A stretch of 64,000 nucleotides of DNA from Salinarimonas chemoclinalis. Its GTDB lineage: Bacteria > Pseudomonadota > Alphaproteobacteria > Rhizobiales > Beijerinckiaceae. The DNA is taken from the NCBI RefSeq assembly GCF_041514305.1, contig NZ_JBGMWH010000009.1, positions 91,440-155,439 of the forward strand, read 5' to 3'. The notes beneath the pieces were generated by a model, which did not search any database, was not told the DNA's origin, and saw only the letters and a program-made list of their open reading frames with translations. The position numbers and the translations under genes were made by a program. Below, piece after piece: positions 7,484 to 15,853 of this stretch (positions are counted from its first letter, which is position 1; every line of letters begins with the position of its first letter).

Positions 7484-8731
7484 TCAGGCGGAGATGCGCC
7501 GCATCACGGCCGCGACGTCGATGACGAGATCGTCCGGGTGGTCGCCCGGCTCGCGCCGGCGGTTCATGCCGAGGAAGGCCGTGCGACCGCGACGCGCGCC
7601 CTCCCAGTCCGACGCGCAGATCGGCTCGACGCCGTGGCGCTCCAGGTCGACGACGTTGAGGTAGATCGAGAACAGCTCGTCGGAGAGGACGACGTCGCCA
7701 GCCCCGAGCAGCGTCGCCTCGCGCAGCGCCGCGTCCATCGCAGCCAGCGAGAGGAGCTCGTGCATCGTGCTCTCGGCCACGACGGAATGCGCGTAGGCCC
7801 CGAGCCGCCGGCAGAGATACCAGGCCTTCTCCCAGGCGCGGGCGCCCAGCAGCATGTGGACGGCGACGTGCATGCGGTCGATGACGAAGGCGTCGAGTCG
7901 GCGAAGCGCCTCGCTCCAGTCCGCGCCCGGCTCCGCGTCGCGGGCGCGGCCGAGCAGGAACTCGAGGCCGCCGCGATACATGTCCCAGCCGCTCGCGGTC
8001 TCGCTGTTGCCCTGGTGCTTGCCGTGGCGCGAGATGCCCGTGACGATCGCGTGCGGGCGGTCGGAGAACACGACCCGCCCGGCCTCGACGGCGCGCGCGA
8101 GCGTCACGAAGAAGTGGTAGGCGGTGGGGTCCGCGGGGCCGATGATCTCGGGGACGAGATCGGTGCGGATCGCGAAGACTTCCGGGAAGATGCGCTTCTC
8201 GAGCACGAGCTCGATCGCCCGGCGATAGTCGCCCCGCGCGATCTCCACAGGGCCGTCGAGCGTGTAGGCGGCGCCCATGATCTTGTTGCGCTCGCGCTCG
8301 TTCATCACGAACCACGGCGCCTGGACCATGACGAGCTCGGGATCGGCGTCGAACATCGCGACGTAGGCCGCGACGCTCTCGGGGATGAGGAGATCGTCGT
8401 CGCCCGTCGTCACCACGATGCGCCCGGCCGCGTGGCGATGCCCGTAGTAGAAGTTGCCGAGATAGCCGAGGTTCTTCGGCTGCGTCACGCAGCGCACGCG
8501 CGGGCTCTTCTCGCACCAGCGCGCGATGACGGCCTTGGTCGCCTCGCCCGAATCGTTGTCGCAGACGAGGATCTCGTAGTCGAGGCCGGCGGCGTCGAAG
8601 TGCGAGACGTGGTGCTTGAGGCAGGTCTCGAGGTAGGTCGGACGCTCGTACGTGGGCAGCAGGATCGTCAGGTCCGGCCGCTCCCCGCCCCGCGCGGTCG
8701 GCGCCGCCGGCGTGCTCTCGCGCGTCTTCAT
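7484..8731 (-). CDS. GT2 (GT-A fold) glycosyltransferase, likely flagellin-modifying
   Basis: 415 aa, ATG at 8731 behind GGGGAGATC. The first 130 residues form a GT-A domain: LTILLPTYERPTYLETCLKH at about 21-40, an EILVCDND segment, and the metal-binding TGDDD at about 109-113. The remaining 280 residues have no motif I can name and may hold the acceptor-recognition part. It follows the GlcNAc-transferase gene by 19 bp and precedes flagellin 1, so it probably acts with that enzyme on flagellin or another surface substrate. The sugar and acceptor are unknown. No membrane segments are visible, so it should act in the cytoplasm before flagellin export. Confidence 0.8.
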   Translation of the reverse strand: MKTRESTPAAPTARGGERPDLTILLPTYERPTYLETCLKHHVSHFDAAGLDYEILVCDNDSGEATKAVIARWCEKSPRVRCVTQPKNLGYLGNFYYGHRHAAGRIVVTTGDDDLLIPESVAAYVAMFDADPELVMVQAPWFVMNERERNKIMGAAYTLDGPVEIARGDYRRAIELVLEKRIFPEVFAIRTDLVPEIIGPADPTAYHFFVTLARAVEAGRVVFSDRPHAIVTGISRHGKHQGNSETASGWDMYRGGLEFLLGRARDAEPGADWSEALRRLDAFVIDRMHVAVHMLLGARAWEKAWYLCRRLGAYAHSVVAESTMHELLSLAAMDAALREATLLGAGDVVLSDELFSIYLNVVDLERHGVEPICASDWEGARRGRTAFLGMNRRREPGDHPDDLVIDVAAVMRRISA

Positions 8732-8750
8732 CGGCGGATCTCCCCGGCCG

Positions 8751-10163
8751 TCAGCCGCCGGATGCGGCGAGGCCCGCCTGCATCTCGTCGAGCGTGTTCA
8801 TGAGGTGCACCGTGTAGGACAGCTTCGCCAGCTCGCAGGCGAGCGCGTAGCGGTCCCAGGTCTCGAAGTCGGCGAGCAGGCGGGCGCGATCGGGCTGGAG
8901 CCGCGCGTGCGGCGGCTTGCCCTCGCGGGCGACGCGGTGGCGGTCGAGCTCGATGAGGAGATCGACGAGCTCGGCGGCGAGCGCCGGGACCTCCCAGGCG
9001 GAGAGGACCTCGCGCAGCCGCATCTCCTCGGGCTCGACGAGCGCGGGGCGCACCGTCGTCGGGTCGTCGAGGACCGGCACCGGGAAGGAGGCGATGGCGT
9101 CGATGTCGGGGATGAAGCGGGCACGGGCGCAGTCGACGGTGATGCGCTTGTAGCGGAAGTCGACGCCGGCCCAGGCCTCGAACTCGGGAAGCCCGCGCGC
9201 CTCGCCGAGCCCGAACAGGTCGAGGTCGACGAGGATCGGGGCGTCGAGCACCGTGGTATGCCCGGTCAGGTGGTTGAAGCGGTGGAAGGCGCGGGCCGTC
9301 CACTCGTTGTTGCGCATCGTGAAGGAGAGGTCCGTCATGTCCCCGCGCTTCACCCGGTTGTCGCGCTTGTACTGGTGCCAGATCGAGCGGCGCGGCGCCG
9401 CATAGACGTCCCAGCCGTGCGTGAACAGACGCAGCGCCCAGCTCACCTCCTCCGTCGAGAAGGCCGCGTAGGGGTCGTAGGGGACCTCGGCGATCAGCCG
9501 ACCCGGGGCGAAGAGGCAGCCCGCGAGCAGGAAGGGCATGCGCACGTAGCGCTCGAGCGGGGCCGGCAGCCAAAGCCCGGTGAAGCGCAGCGCGCCGCTC
9601 GGCTCGAAGCCGTCCGTGCGCAGCACGCCGGGGAAGAGGTCGGAGAGCGTGTCGCCGGGCGTCAGGTAGGGCGGCGGCGCGGAGGCGAGGACGCTGTTCT
9701 CGGACGGGCAGCCGGCGAGGTCGCCGATCAGGATCTCGTCCCAGCCCGGCTCGAAGCGCATGTGCGAATCGATCTGGAGGAAGTAGTCCTCGCCGCGCCA
9801 GAGCGCCTGCGCCAGGAAGCGCGCCCAGCACACGCCGAGCGCGTCGCGCCAGTGGACCCGGATCTCGCGAACCTGGCCGGCGCGCGCCGGCTCCGGAGCG
9901 AGGTAGGCCGTGTCCTCGATCGGGTCGTGCTGGCGGACCAGCCCCACGTGGACGCGCTCCGGGCGCGCCGCCTTCGCGAACAGGTCGATCAGCGTCTTCT
10001 GGCACTCGGGGTCGCGGAAGGACACGACCGAGACGAAGATGCGGCCGGCCCCCCAGCCCGCGTCGAAGGCGTCCGGATCGGCGGGCGCACGCAGCGCCCG
10101 CGCCTCCTCGTACTGCGCCTGCAGGGCGGGGTCGTCCAGCGGGTGAGCGAGGTCGAGCGACAT
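8751..10163 (-). CDS. GlcNAc-transferase family protein (Skp1 Gnt1-like), likely flagellin-modifying
   Basis: 470 aa, ATG at 10163 with GAAGGAG upstream. The N-terminal half matches the GlcNAc family (PF11397 type), best known from the Dictyostelium enzyme that glycosylates hydroxyproline on Skp1. Visible family marks are IFVSVVSFRDPECQKTL at about 42-58, a VHVGLVRQ strand, YFLQIDSHMRFEPGWDEI with the Asp-Ser-His metal motif at about 132-134, and FLLAGCLFAPGRLI. Later, STEEVSWALRLFTHGWDVY corresponds to the catalytic acidic region. The C-terminal 130 residues are not recognised. It sits 52 bp behind flagellin 2, probably in one transcript, so flagellin is the natural acceptor candidate. That substrate is inferred. 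Confidence 0.8.
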   Translation of the reverse strand: MSLDLAHPLDDPALQAQYEEARALRAPADPDAFDAGWGAGRIFVSVVSFRDPECQKTLIDLFAKAARPERVHVGLVRQHDPIEDTAYLAPEPARAGQVREIRVHWRDALGVCWARFLAQALWRGEDYFLQIDSHMRFEPGWDEILIGDLAGCPSENSVLASAPPPYLTPGDTLSDLFPGVLRTDGFEPSGALRFTGLWLPAPLERYVRMPFLLAGCLFAPGRLIAEVPYDPYAAFSTEEVSWALRLFTHGWDVYAAPRRSIWHQYKRDNRVKRGDMTDLSFTMRNNEWTARAFHRFNHLTGHTTVLDAPILVDLDLFGLGEARGLPEFEAWAGVDFRYKRITVDCARARFIPDIDAIASFPVPVLDDPTTVRPALVEPEEMRLREVLSAWEVPALAAELVDLLIELDRHRVAREGKPPHARLQPDRARLLADFETWDRYALACELAKLSYTVHLMNTLDEMQAGLAASGG

Positions 10164-10215
10164 CGTGCGGTCTCCTTCGTCTCGCCCGGCGTCTCGCCGA
10201 GGCGCCCGCGGCCGA

Positions 10216-11067
10216 TCAGCCGAACAGTCGCAGGACCGACTGGTCGCGCTGCGAGGCCAGCGCCAGAGCCGTCTGGGCGATCTGGTTGCGGGTGTTGAGC
10301 GAGGTGAGCTTGGCGCCTTCCTCGTTCAGGTCCGCCAGCGTCCAGTCGTCCGCGCCGGCGCGCAGCGTGTTGATCATGTTCTCGGTGAATTCCTGGCGCG
10401 TCGTGATGATCGCGTTGTTGGCGCCCAGACGGCTCGCCTCCGAGCGCAGGGTCGTGATCGCCGAGCGGATCGAGGTGAGCGTCTGGTTGATCGCCACGTC
10501 GCCCGCAGTCGACGTCGTATCGGCGTTCGACCAGGAGCCCACCGCGCCGGTCGTGACGCCCAGCGTCGCGGCGTTGAGCACGGTGCCGCTGTTGACGGTG
10601 AGCGCCAGCGAGGCGGTGGTGTCGTTGGCGTCGAAGCGGACGTTGAGCGTGCCGCCGTTGAGCAGGTTGACGCCGCCGTAGCCGGAGTTCCGCATCAGGT
10701 CGTCGACCTGGCGGATGATCTCGTTGAACTGCGTCTGCAGCGTGTCGCGCACCGCGCCGTCCTGCTCGGCGGCCGCCTGGTTGGCGAGGCCCTGGGCGGT
10801 CTCGAAGAGCTTCTTCATGCCCTCGATGCCGGAGTTGGCGGCCGCGATGGTGCGCGTCGCCTGCTGCATCGAGTCCTGCAGGCCGGCGAGGTCGTTCGAC
10901 CGATCGCGCAGGCCCGCCGCCGTGAAGAAGGCGAGCGGGTTGTCGATCGCCGAGTTGACCTTGAGGCCCGTGGCGAGACGCTGCTCGGACATGGTCGCCG
11001 ACCGCGTCGTCCGCTGGATCGTCAGAAGGGTGTCGCGGATACCCGCGGACAGAGCAACTTGAGACAT
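10216..11067 (-). CDS. Flagellin 2
   Basis: 283 aa from the ATG at 11067 (MSQVALSAGIRDTLL). Domain layout is the same as flagellin 1, and long stretches are identical: residues around EQRLATGLKVNSAIDNPLAFF, most of the segment from GIEGMKK to GGVNLLNGG, and the last 50 residues. Differences cluster in the first 30 residues and in a central patch after NADTTSTAG. It leads a transcript that continues into the two glycosyltransferase genes. It differs from flagellin 1 by an extra C-terminal Gly. Different leaders suggest separate control of the two flagellins. Confidence 0.96.
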   Translation of the reverse strand: MSQVALSAGIRDTLLTIQRTTRSATMSEQRLATGLKVNSAIDNPLAFFTAAGLRDRSNDLAGLQDSMQQATRTIAAANSGIEGMKKLFETAQGLANQAAAEQDGAVRDTLQTQFNEIIRQVDDLMRNSGYGGVNLLNGGTLNVRFDANDTTASLALTVNSGTVLNAATLGVTTGAVGSWSNADTTSTAGDVAINQTLTSIRSAITTLRSEASRLGANNAIITTRQEFTENMINTLRAGADDWTLADLNEEGAKLTSLNTRNQIAQTALALASQRDQSVLRLFG

Positions 11068-11104
11068 CGGCGCACCTCGATGACGCACGGAAGGGCTATT
11101 TCCA

Positions 11105-11114
11105 TTAAGGTTGA
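11105..11114 (-). promoter_or_regulatory. Shared upstream element of flagellin 2 (TTAAGGTTGA on +)
   Basis: The decamer lies 38-47 nt upstream of the flagellin 2 start and is identical to the one upstream of flaF at 5851-5860. A nearby GTAAAG plus CCG/GTT pattern also occurs upstream of flagellin 1 (about 7351). These may be parts of one promoter class. Confidence 0.35.
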
Positions 11115-11197
11115 CCGAAATGGTAAAGATTCCGTTTCGCAGCGATTTCGATTCACCATGTCTCGCCCTTTTTGCGCACCGTCGGCCCTTCCGGCCC

Positions 11198-11776
11198 TCA
11201 GCCGCAGAAGGCGCGCGCGTTCGGGGTCCAGGCGCCCATGCCGCTCGAGACCATGTGGCGGATCACGGCGCAGACGTAGCGCTTCTGCGCCGGCGTGTTG
11301 CGCGGGCCGGCGTGGTAGCGGGCGACCGCCAACGTCCAGGAGCCGTGACGGGCGCGCAGCCGCTCGAGGAAGAGCGCGGCGTAGGTGACGTTCTTCTCCG
11401 GGTCGAGCATGTCGGCGACGGTGTCGAACTCCTGCCCGTGCCAATAATGGTTGATCTGCATGCAGCCGAGATCGATCAGCTTCACGCCCGCCGCCCGCGA
11501 GCGCTCGAACTCGGCGAGCGCCTCCTCCCGGCTCGTCCCGAAGAAGGAGCGCCCCGCGATGTTGAGCGCGTAGGGATGCAGGTTCCCGCGCCGGCCGGTC
11601 TCGGTGAGGCCGACCGCGAACAGGACCGCCAGCGGCACGTCGTGCGCGGCGGCCGCCCGGATCATCTCCGCCTCGCAGACGTTCTCCTCCGCCGGGGCGG
11701 GGGAGGCGTCAGAGATAGACCCCGCCGCCAGCGTCGCCGCCGCGACGAGGGTGAGCAGCGTTCGGCGCAGCATCAT
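11198..11776 (-). CDS. Lytic transglycosylase (SLT domain), flagellar-locus type
   Basis: 192 aa from the ATG pair at 11776/11773. A signal peptide occupies the first 25-30 residues (LLTLVAAATLAAGSISDASP). The soluble lytic transglycosylase fold follows: PLAVLFAVGLTETGRRG contains the catalytic Glu, LIDLGCMQINHYWHG matches the GxMQI motif, and LDPEKNVTYAALFLERLR and AVARYHAGPRN complete the domain. The start lies 68 bp inside the 3' end of fliK in another frame, so the genes are tightly coupled. The enzyme cleaves peptidoglycan in the periplasm. Its place in the flagellar operon, and the absence of a muramidase domain in FlgJ, suggest it opens the wall for the rod. Confidence 0.85.
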   Translation of the reverse strand: MMLRRTLLTLVAAATLAAGSISDASPAPAEENVCEAEMIRAAAAHDVPLAVLFAVGLTETGRRGNLHPYALNIAGRSFFGTSREEALAEFERSRAAGVKLIDLGCMQINHYWHGQEFDTVADMLDPEKNVTYAALFLERLRARHGSWTLAVARYHAGPRNTPAQKRYVCAVIRHMVSSGMGAWTPNARAFCG

Positions 11777-13055
11777 CGTCGGATCTCCTCTCCAGTGTGA
11801 AGCTCTCGGGGCCCGGGCGGCCGCCCTCGCCGCGGGTCTCTCCACGGGCCTGGCCGCCGGCGGAGCCGCCGCTCGCCTGCCCGCCCGCTTGGCCGTCGCC
11901 GCGCCCGGCGGGATCGCCGCCCGAGCCGGCTTGCGCTTGAGGGGCGGCGCGCTGCGCGTCCGCAGTGTGGATGGCCACGACCTCGCCGGCGAGGCCGGTG
12001 CGGCGCACGGCGTCGACGATCAGCTTCTCGTCGGCGCGCAGCATCGCCGCCGCCTTGGCGTCCGCCGCCGTGATCTCCATCGCGACTCCGTCGGCGGTGA
12101 GCCGGAGCGCGATCGTCACGGTGCCGAGCGAGATCGGCTGCAACTGGACGGTGAGCACCTTCACGGGCTTCGCCGAGAGGCTCGCCTGGGCGCCGGCGGC
12201 GGCGAGGTCGGGCGGGAAGGCGAGGCCCGCGCGGCCCGATCCCTCGCCGCGGCCCTCGCCCAGCAGCGCCGACGCGCCATCGACGATCGCCGCGAGGTTC
12301 GCCGTGCCGAGCGCGGGCGGCAGATGCGTCGCCTGCGAGACCACGGTCGCCTTGAGAGCCATCCCGACGCTCGGCTCCGGCTTCGTCGCCAGCGCGAGGT
12401 CGGCACCGCCGGGGAAGAGCGCACGGCCCCGGGAGGCGGGAACGTCCCTCGCATCCGCGGTGCCGTCGGCGGCCGGATCGCCGGCGCGGGCGGCCTCGGC
12501 CTGCGCCCGGGCCGCAGCGACGGCGGCGCCGCCGCGGGCGAGGCCGTCGCCGGGCGCCGCCGGTGCGGCGAGTGCGGCACGACCCGCATCGCCCCGGACC
12601 GTGATGCCGGCGAGCGCGGCGAGCAGGCTGGCGGGATCGCGCGCCGCATCCGCCCCCTCGCCTCCGTCGGGGGACGGCGCACCGTCGCGCCCGGTCGGCG
12701 CCTCGGGCTCGCCCTCGGCCGGCGTGCCGCGCGCCTCCGCCCGCGCCTGGAGCGCGAGCGCGCCGGGTCGGATCGGCAGCGAGCCCTCGGCCGCGAAGAG
12801 CGAGCGGAGCGCGCCGTCGTCCGCCTTGCGCGCGGGGCTCTCGTCGGTGCCCTCCCGCGCGGTCGCGTCATCGGCCGCGGGACGGCCCCCCTCCCGGGCG
12901 CGCTCGCCGACACCGTCGAGCGCCGCGCCGAACAGGGCGCCGAGCCCGGCGCGGCCCCGTCCTTCGGCATCGCCCTTGCCGTCGAGCCCGCCCTTGGCGG
13001 CGGCGCGCTCGCCGCCGGGCGGCGGCGCGAGGGCGGAGAGATCGGCTCGGATCAT
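11709..13055 (-). CDS. fliK: Flagellar hook-length control protein FliK (MotD-type)
   Basis: 448 aa from the ATG at 13055; its reading frame extends far upstream but only this part is plausible. About 320 residues of Ala/Gly/Pro-rich low-complexity sequence precede the compact C-terminal hook domain (PF02120 type): LTVQLQPISLGTVTIALRL, then AAMLRADEKLIVDAVRRTGL. The conserved LxPxxLGxVxVxL pattern is clear. FliK measures hook length and switches FlhB substrate specificity. A Gly-rich tail follows the domain. The start overlaps motC by 4 bp (ATGA), and the 3' end overlaps the transglycosylase gene. Confidence 0.88.
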   Translation of the reverse strand: MIRADLSALAPPPGGERAAAKGGLDGKGDAEGRGRAGLGALFGAALDGVGERAREGGRPAADDATAREGTDESPARKADDGALRSLFAAEGSLPIRPGALALQARAEARGTPAEGEPEAPTGRDGAPSPDGGEGADAARDPASLLAALAGITVRGDAGRAALAAPAAPGDGLARGGAAVAAARAQAEAARAGDPAADGTADARDVPASRGRALFPGGADLALATKPEPSVGMALKATVVSQATHLPPALGTANLAAIVDGASALLGEGRGEGSGRAGLAFPPDLAAAGAQASLSAKPVKVLTVQLQPISLGTVTIALRLTADGVAMEITAADAKAAAMLRADEKLIVDAVRRTGLAGEVVAIHTADAQRAAPQAQAGSGGDPAGRGDGQAGGQASGGSAGGQARGETRGEGGRPGPESFTLERRSDDDAAPNAAHPRRGGDAGGGVYL

Positions 13056-14368
13056 CGGCGTGCCTCCGTCAGAAGGGCATCGATCGCGGCGAGCGCCGCC
13101 TCGGCGCGCCGCATGGCGGGGGTGGCCTCGGGCGGCGCGAAGGCGGGGTCGTCTGGTGCCGGAACGTCGGGTGCCGCATCGGCGGGGAAATCGGCGACGG
13201 GCGTCTCGACCTCCGGCGTCTCGCCGTCCGCCACCGCCTCGACCAAGTCTTCGATCACGTCCGTCGGCGGCTCCTCCGCGATCGGGATCGGCGCGCCGAC
13301 CTGCACCGCGAGGTCGATCACCGTCTCCAGCAGCGCGACGTCCGGCGCCGGCAGGCGGGCGGGGTCGACGTCGGCGAGGGTCTCGGCGGCGAGGGCGAAG
13401 CGGTCCGTCGTCACCTGCGAGGCGGCGGCGTAGAAGGTCGCGCGCCATTCCGCGTCGGAATCGCCCGCGGCGAGCCCGTGCGCCAGCGTCGCCGCGCGCC
13501 GCGCCACCTCGGGCCGGCCATGGACGAGGGAATGGCGGGCGAAGAACAGGTAGAGGTCGCGCCGGCTCTCGCCGTCGAAGCGCTCGAGCATCGCCTCGAG
13601 CCGCCCGAAGCGGTCGAGGTCGCCGTGGAAATCGAGCGCGGTCAGCAGCGTGGCGAAGCGCTGGCGGAAGTTGCCGGCGTAGATCGAGTGGCGGAAACGG
13701 CGCAGGTACTGGATGGCCAGGAATTCCAGCCGCTCCACCTCGCCGCTCTGGCCGGCGACGAAGACCTCGCGGCGCAGGGCCGCCTCCTCGATCAGCGTGC
13801 CGGGCGCGAGCAGCCGCGCCACCGCGAGGAGCCGCATCGCCTCCGCCGGGTCCTCGCGCACCGCGAGCGCCGACTGGGCCAGCGCGAGCTGCCCGCCGAG
13901 CATGCCGCCCACGGTGAGCGGATCGGCCTCGCGCCAGGCCTCCCGCGCCTCCACCTCGCGCCCCTGCAGGAAGGCGAGCGCGCCCTGCGCGAGCGTGCGC
14001 GGCGCACCGAACTCCGCGCCCGAGGCCAGGATCGCCTCGAGGCTCTGCGGCGGGCCGCCGCCCAGCACGAATGCGATCGCCGCCCGCGCGTTGCGCGCGT
14101 CCGCCCAGGCGGACGGCGGCGCCGCCTCGAAACCGAGGGCGATCCGGCCGATGAGCGCCCTCTGCGCGCGGTGCGCCTCGACGTCGCCGTGCGCCACGCG
14201 CTCCTGGAGCGCCTGGAGCGTGCGCACCAGAGCGTAGGGCTCGGGGACGGCGGCCGGCGCCGCGGGGGTCTCGACCGTCGGCACGGGCGGATCGGGCTGC
14301 GCCGACGCCGGCGCCGCGGCGAGGAGGCAGGCGAGCGCGAGCGGAAGCCGGAAACTGGGGCGGATCAC
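13052..14368 (-). CDS. motC: MotC, periplasmic flagellar motility protein
   Basis: 438 aa. Start is the GTG at 14368, overlapping the motB stop (GTGA); no ATG fits. A signal peptide is visible (LPLALACLLAAAPASAQ). The mature part has MotC features: PYALVRTLQALQERVAHGD, an IALGFEAA segment, a long helical repeat region, and EFLAIQYLRRFRHSIYAGNF. The last 90 residues are acidic and Pro-rich. In Sinorhizobium, MotC is a periplasmic protein needed for motor rotation that helps MotB. The order motB-motC-fliK is the rhizobial one. Confidence 0.9.
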   Translation of the reverse strand: MIRPSFRLPLALACLLAAAPASAQPDPPVPTVETPAAPAAVPEPYALVRTLQALQERVAHGDVEAHRAQRALIGRIALGFEAAPPSAWADARNARAAIAFVLGGGPPQSLEAILASGAEFGAPRTLAQGALAFLQGREVEAREAWREADPLTVGGMLGGQLALAQSALAVREDPAEAMRLLAVARLLAPGTLIEEAALRREVFVAGQSGEVERLEFLAIQYLRRFRHSIYAGNFRQRFATLLTALDFHGDLDRFGRLEAMLERFDGESRRDLYLFFARHSLVHGRPEVARRAATLAHGLAAGDSDAEWRATFYAAASQVTTDRFALAAETLADVDPARLPAPDVALLETVIDLAVQVGAPIPIAEEPPTDVIEDLVEAVADGETPEVETPVADFPADAAPDVPAPDDPAFAPPEATPAMRRAEAALAAIDALLTEARR

Positions 14369-15840
14369 GAGCGCGCCTCCCGCAGCAGGATCTCGATGCG
14401 CCGGTTCTCGTCGGCGTAGGGATCGTCCGCGACCTTGAGCATGCGATCCGCATGACCCTCGACGCGCAGGATGCGCTCCTCCGCGAAGCCGCCGCGCACG
14501 AGCATGTAGTAGGCCATGTGGGCGCGCGCGGAGGAGAGCCGCCAATTGTCGTAGGTCTCCGAGCGGAAGGGCCGCGCGTCGGTGTGGCCGCGGATGACGA
14601 TGGCACCGGCCTCCGCGGCGAGGATCGGCGCGATCTCCTCGACGACGCGCACCAGCTCGGGACGCGGCTCGGCGGAGCCGATGGCGAACATGCCGAAGTC
14701 CGCGTCGTCGGTGAGGGAGACGAGGAGGCCCTCCGGCGTGGCCGAGACCTCGATCGCCGGCACGTTCTCCGGGGCGGCGGCGCCGGTCGCCTGCGCCATC
14801 GCGGCCGATATGCGCGCGCGCAGGGCCGCGGCACGGACGAGGGCGGGGTCGAGCGCCTCCTCCTCGGTGGAGGGCGCTTCGGTGGAGGGCGCCTCGGCGG
14901 TGGGCTCCTCGGTCGAGGGCTCCTCGGTCGAGGGCGCTTCGGGCGATGGCGCTTCGGGCGATGGCGCTCCGGCGGGTGCATCGTCGCCCGTCGCCGCGAT
15001 CCGGACGGGCGCGGGCTGCGGCGCGCCGCCCGCATCGGCCTCGTCGACGGCTGCGACCGCGATCGCGGCCTCCTGCGCGGGCGGTTCGTCGATCGCGACG
15101 ACCGCGGCCGGCACGGCGGCGGCGCCGGCCACCGCCCGCGCCTCGACGTCGAGCGTCGGGACGTCCAGCGTCGGGGCGGCGAGCGCCCGCGCGTCCGAGC
15201 CGGCGGGGCCGCCGAGGCCGAGGGGCGCGGCGGCGTCCGGCAGGCCCATCGGCCCGCCGGTCCCGTCGCCGTCGGCGCGGCCCACCGCCGGCTGCGGGGC
15301 GAGCTGCCAGTAGACCGGATCGAACGGATCGCGGAAGGCGTCGCCGCCCACGAGCCCCGGCTCGCCCCGCTCGCCGGGTGTCGGATCGATGCCCGCGGCC
15401 GGCGTCGCGGGCGCGAACGCGGCCTGCGCGGAGAGCTCGGCGAGGACGGCGTAGGGGTCCTGGAACAGGGCCGTCTCGGAATAGCGCCGCGCGACGGGCT
15501 GCGGCGTGTGCCGCGCCTCCACGTGCTCCGCGTCGGCCTCGGTGACGGGCGCGTCGGAGCGCTCCTCCAGGTCGACGCCCTGGGAGGAGGCGTCGGGATC
15601 GCGCAGGCCCTTGCGGTCGCTCGTCGCCTCGGCGAGGCGGATCGGGTTGAAGTAGGTCGCGACGACCTCGCGGGTCTCCTGGTCGGTGGCGTTGATGAGC
15701 CACATCACCAGGAAGAACGCCATCATCGCCGTCATGAAGTCGGCGTAGGCGATCTTCCAGACGCCGCCCTTGGGCTCGTCCGCCTCCGGGTCCGGGCGGC
15801 GGCGGATGATGACGAGCTCGTGGCCCTGGTTCTCCTGCAC
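14365..15840 (-). CDS. motB: MotB stator protein with long linker
   Basis: 491 aa. A short cytoplasmic N-terminus leads into a single transmembrane helix, YADFMTAMMAFFLVMWLI at about 32-49; Asp34 is the proton-binding residue. A linker of about 280 Pro/Ala/acidic residues follows and contains a run of five-residue repeats of the APSTE/EPSTE type (14862-14972). The C-terminal OmpA-like peptidoglycan-binding domain is clear: VIRGHTDARPF, WRLSSARAHMAYYML and ADDPYADENRRIEILL. It forms the stator with MotA, whose gene is 7 kb away on the other strand. The linker is much longer than in enteric MotB (about 310 aa in total), as is usual in rhizobia. Confidence 0.95.
   Translation of the reverse strand: MQENQGHELVIIRRRPDPEADEPKGGVWKIAYADFMTAMMAFFLVMWLINATDQETREVVATYFNPIRLAEATSDRKGLRDPDASSQGVDLEERSDAPVTEADAEHVEARHTPQPVARRYSETALFQDPYAVLAELSAQAAFAPATPAAGIDPTPGERGEPGLVGGDAFRDPFDPVYWQLAPQPAVGRADGDGTGGPMGLPDAAAPLGLGGPAGSDARALAAPTLDVPTLDVEARAVAGAAAVPAAVVAIDEPPAQEAAIAVAAVDEADAGGAPQPAPVRIAATGDDAPAGAPSPEAPSPEAPSTEEPSTEEPTAEAPSTEAPSTEEEALDPALVRAAALRARISAAMAQATGAAAPENVPAIEVSATPEGLLVSLTDDADFGMFAIGSAEPRPELVRVVEEIAPILAAEAGAIVIRGHTDARPFRSETYDNWRLSSARAHMAYYMLVRGGFAEERILRVEGHADRMLKVADDPYADENRRIEILLREARS
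14862..14972 (-). repeat. 15-bp tandem repeats in the motB linker
   Basis: Seven or so imperfect 15-bp units encode five-residue repeats (APSPE, APSTE, EPSTE, EPTAE). The array is in frame, so copy-number change would alter linker length without breaking motB. Confidence 0.7.
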
Positions 15841-15853
15841 GGCGCGCGCTCCT

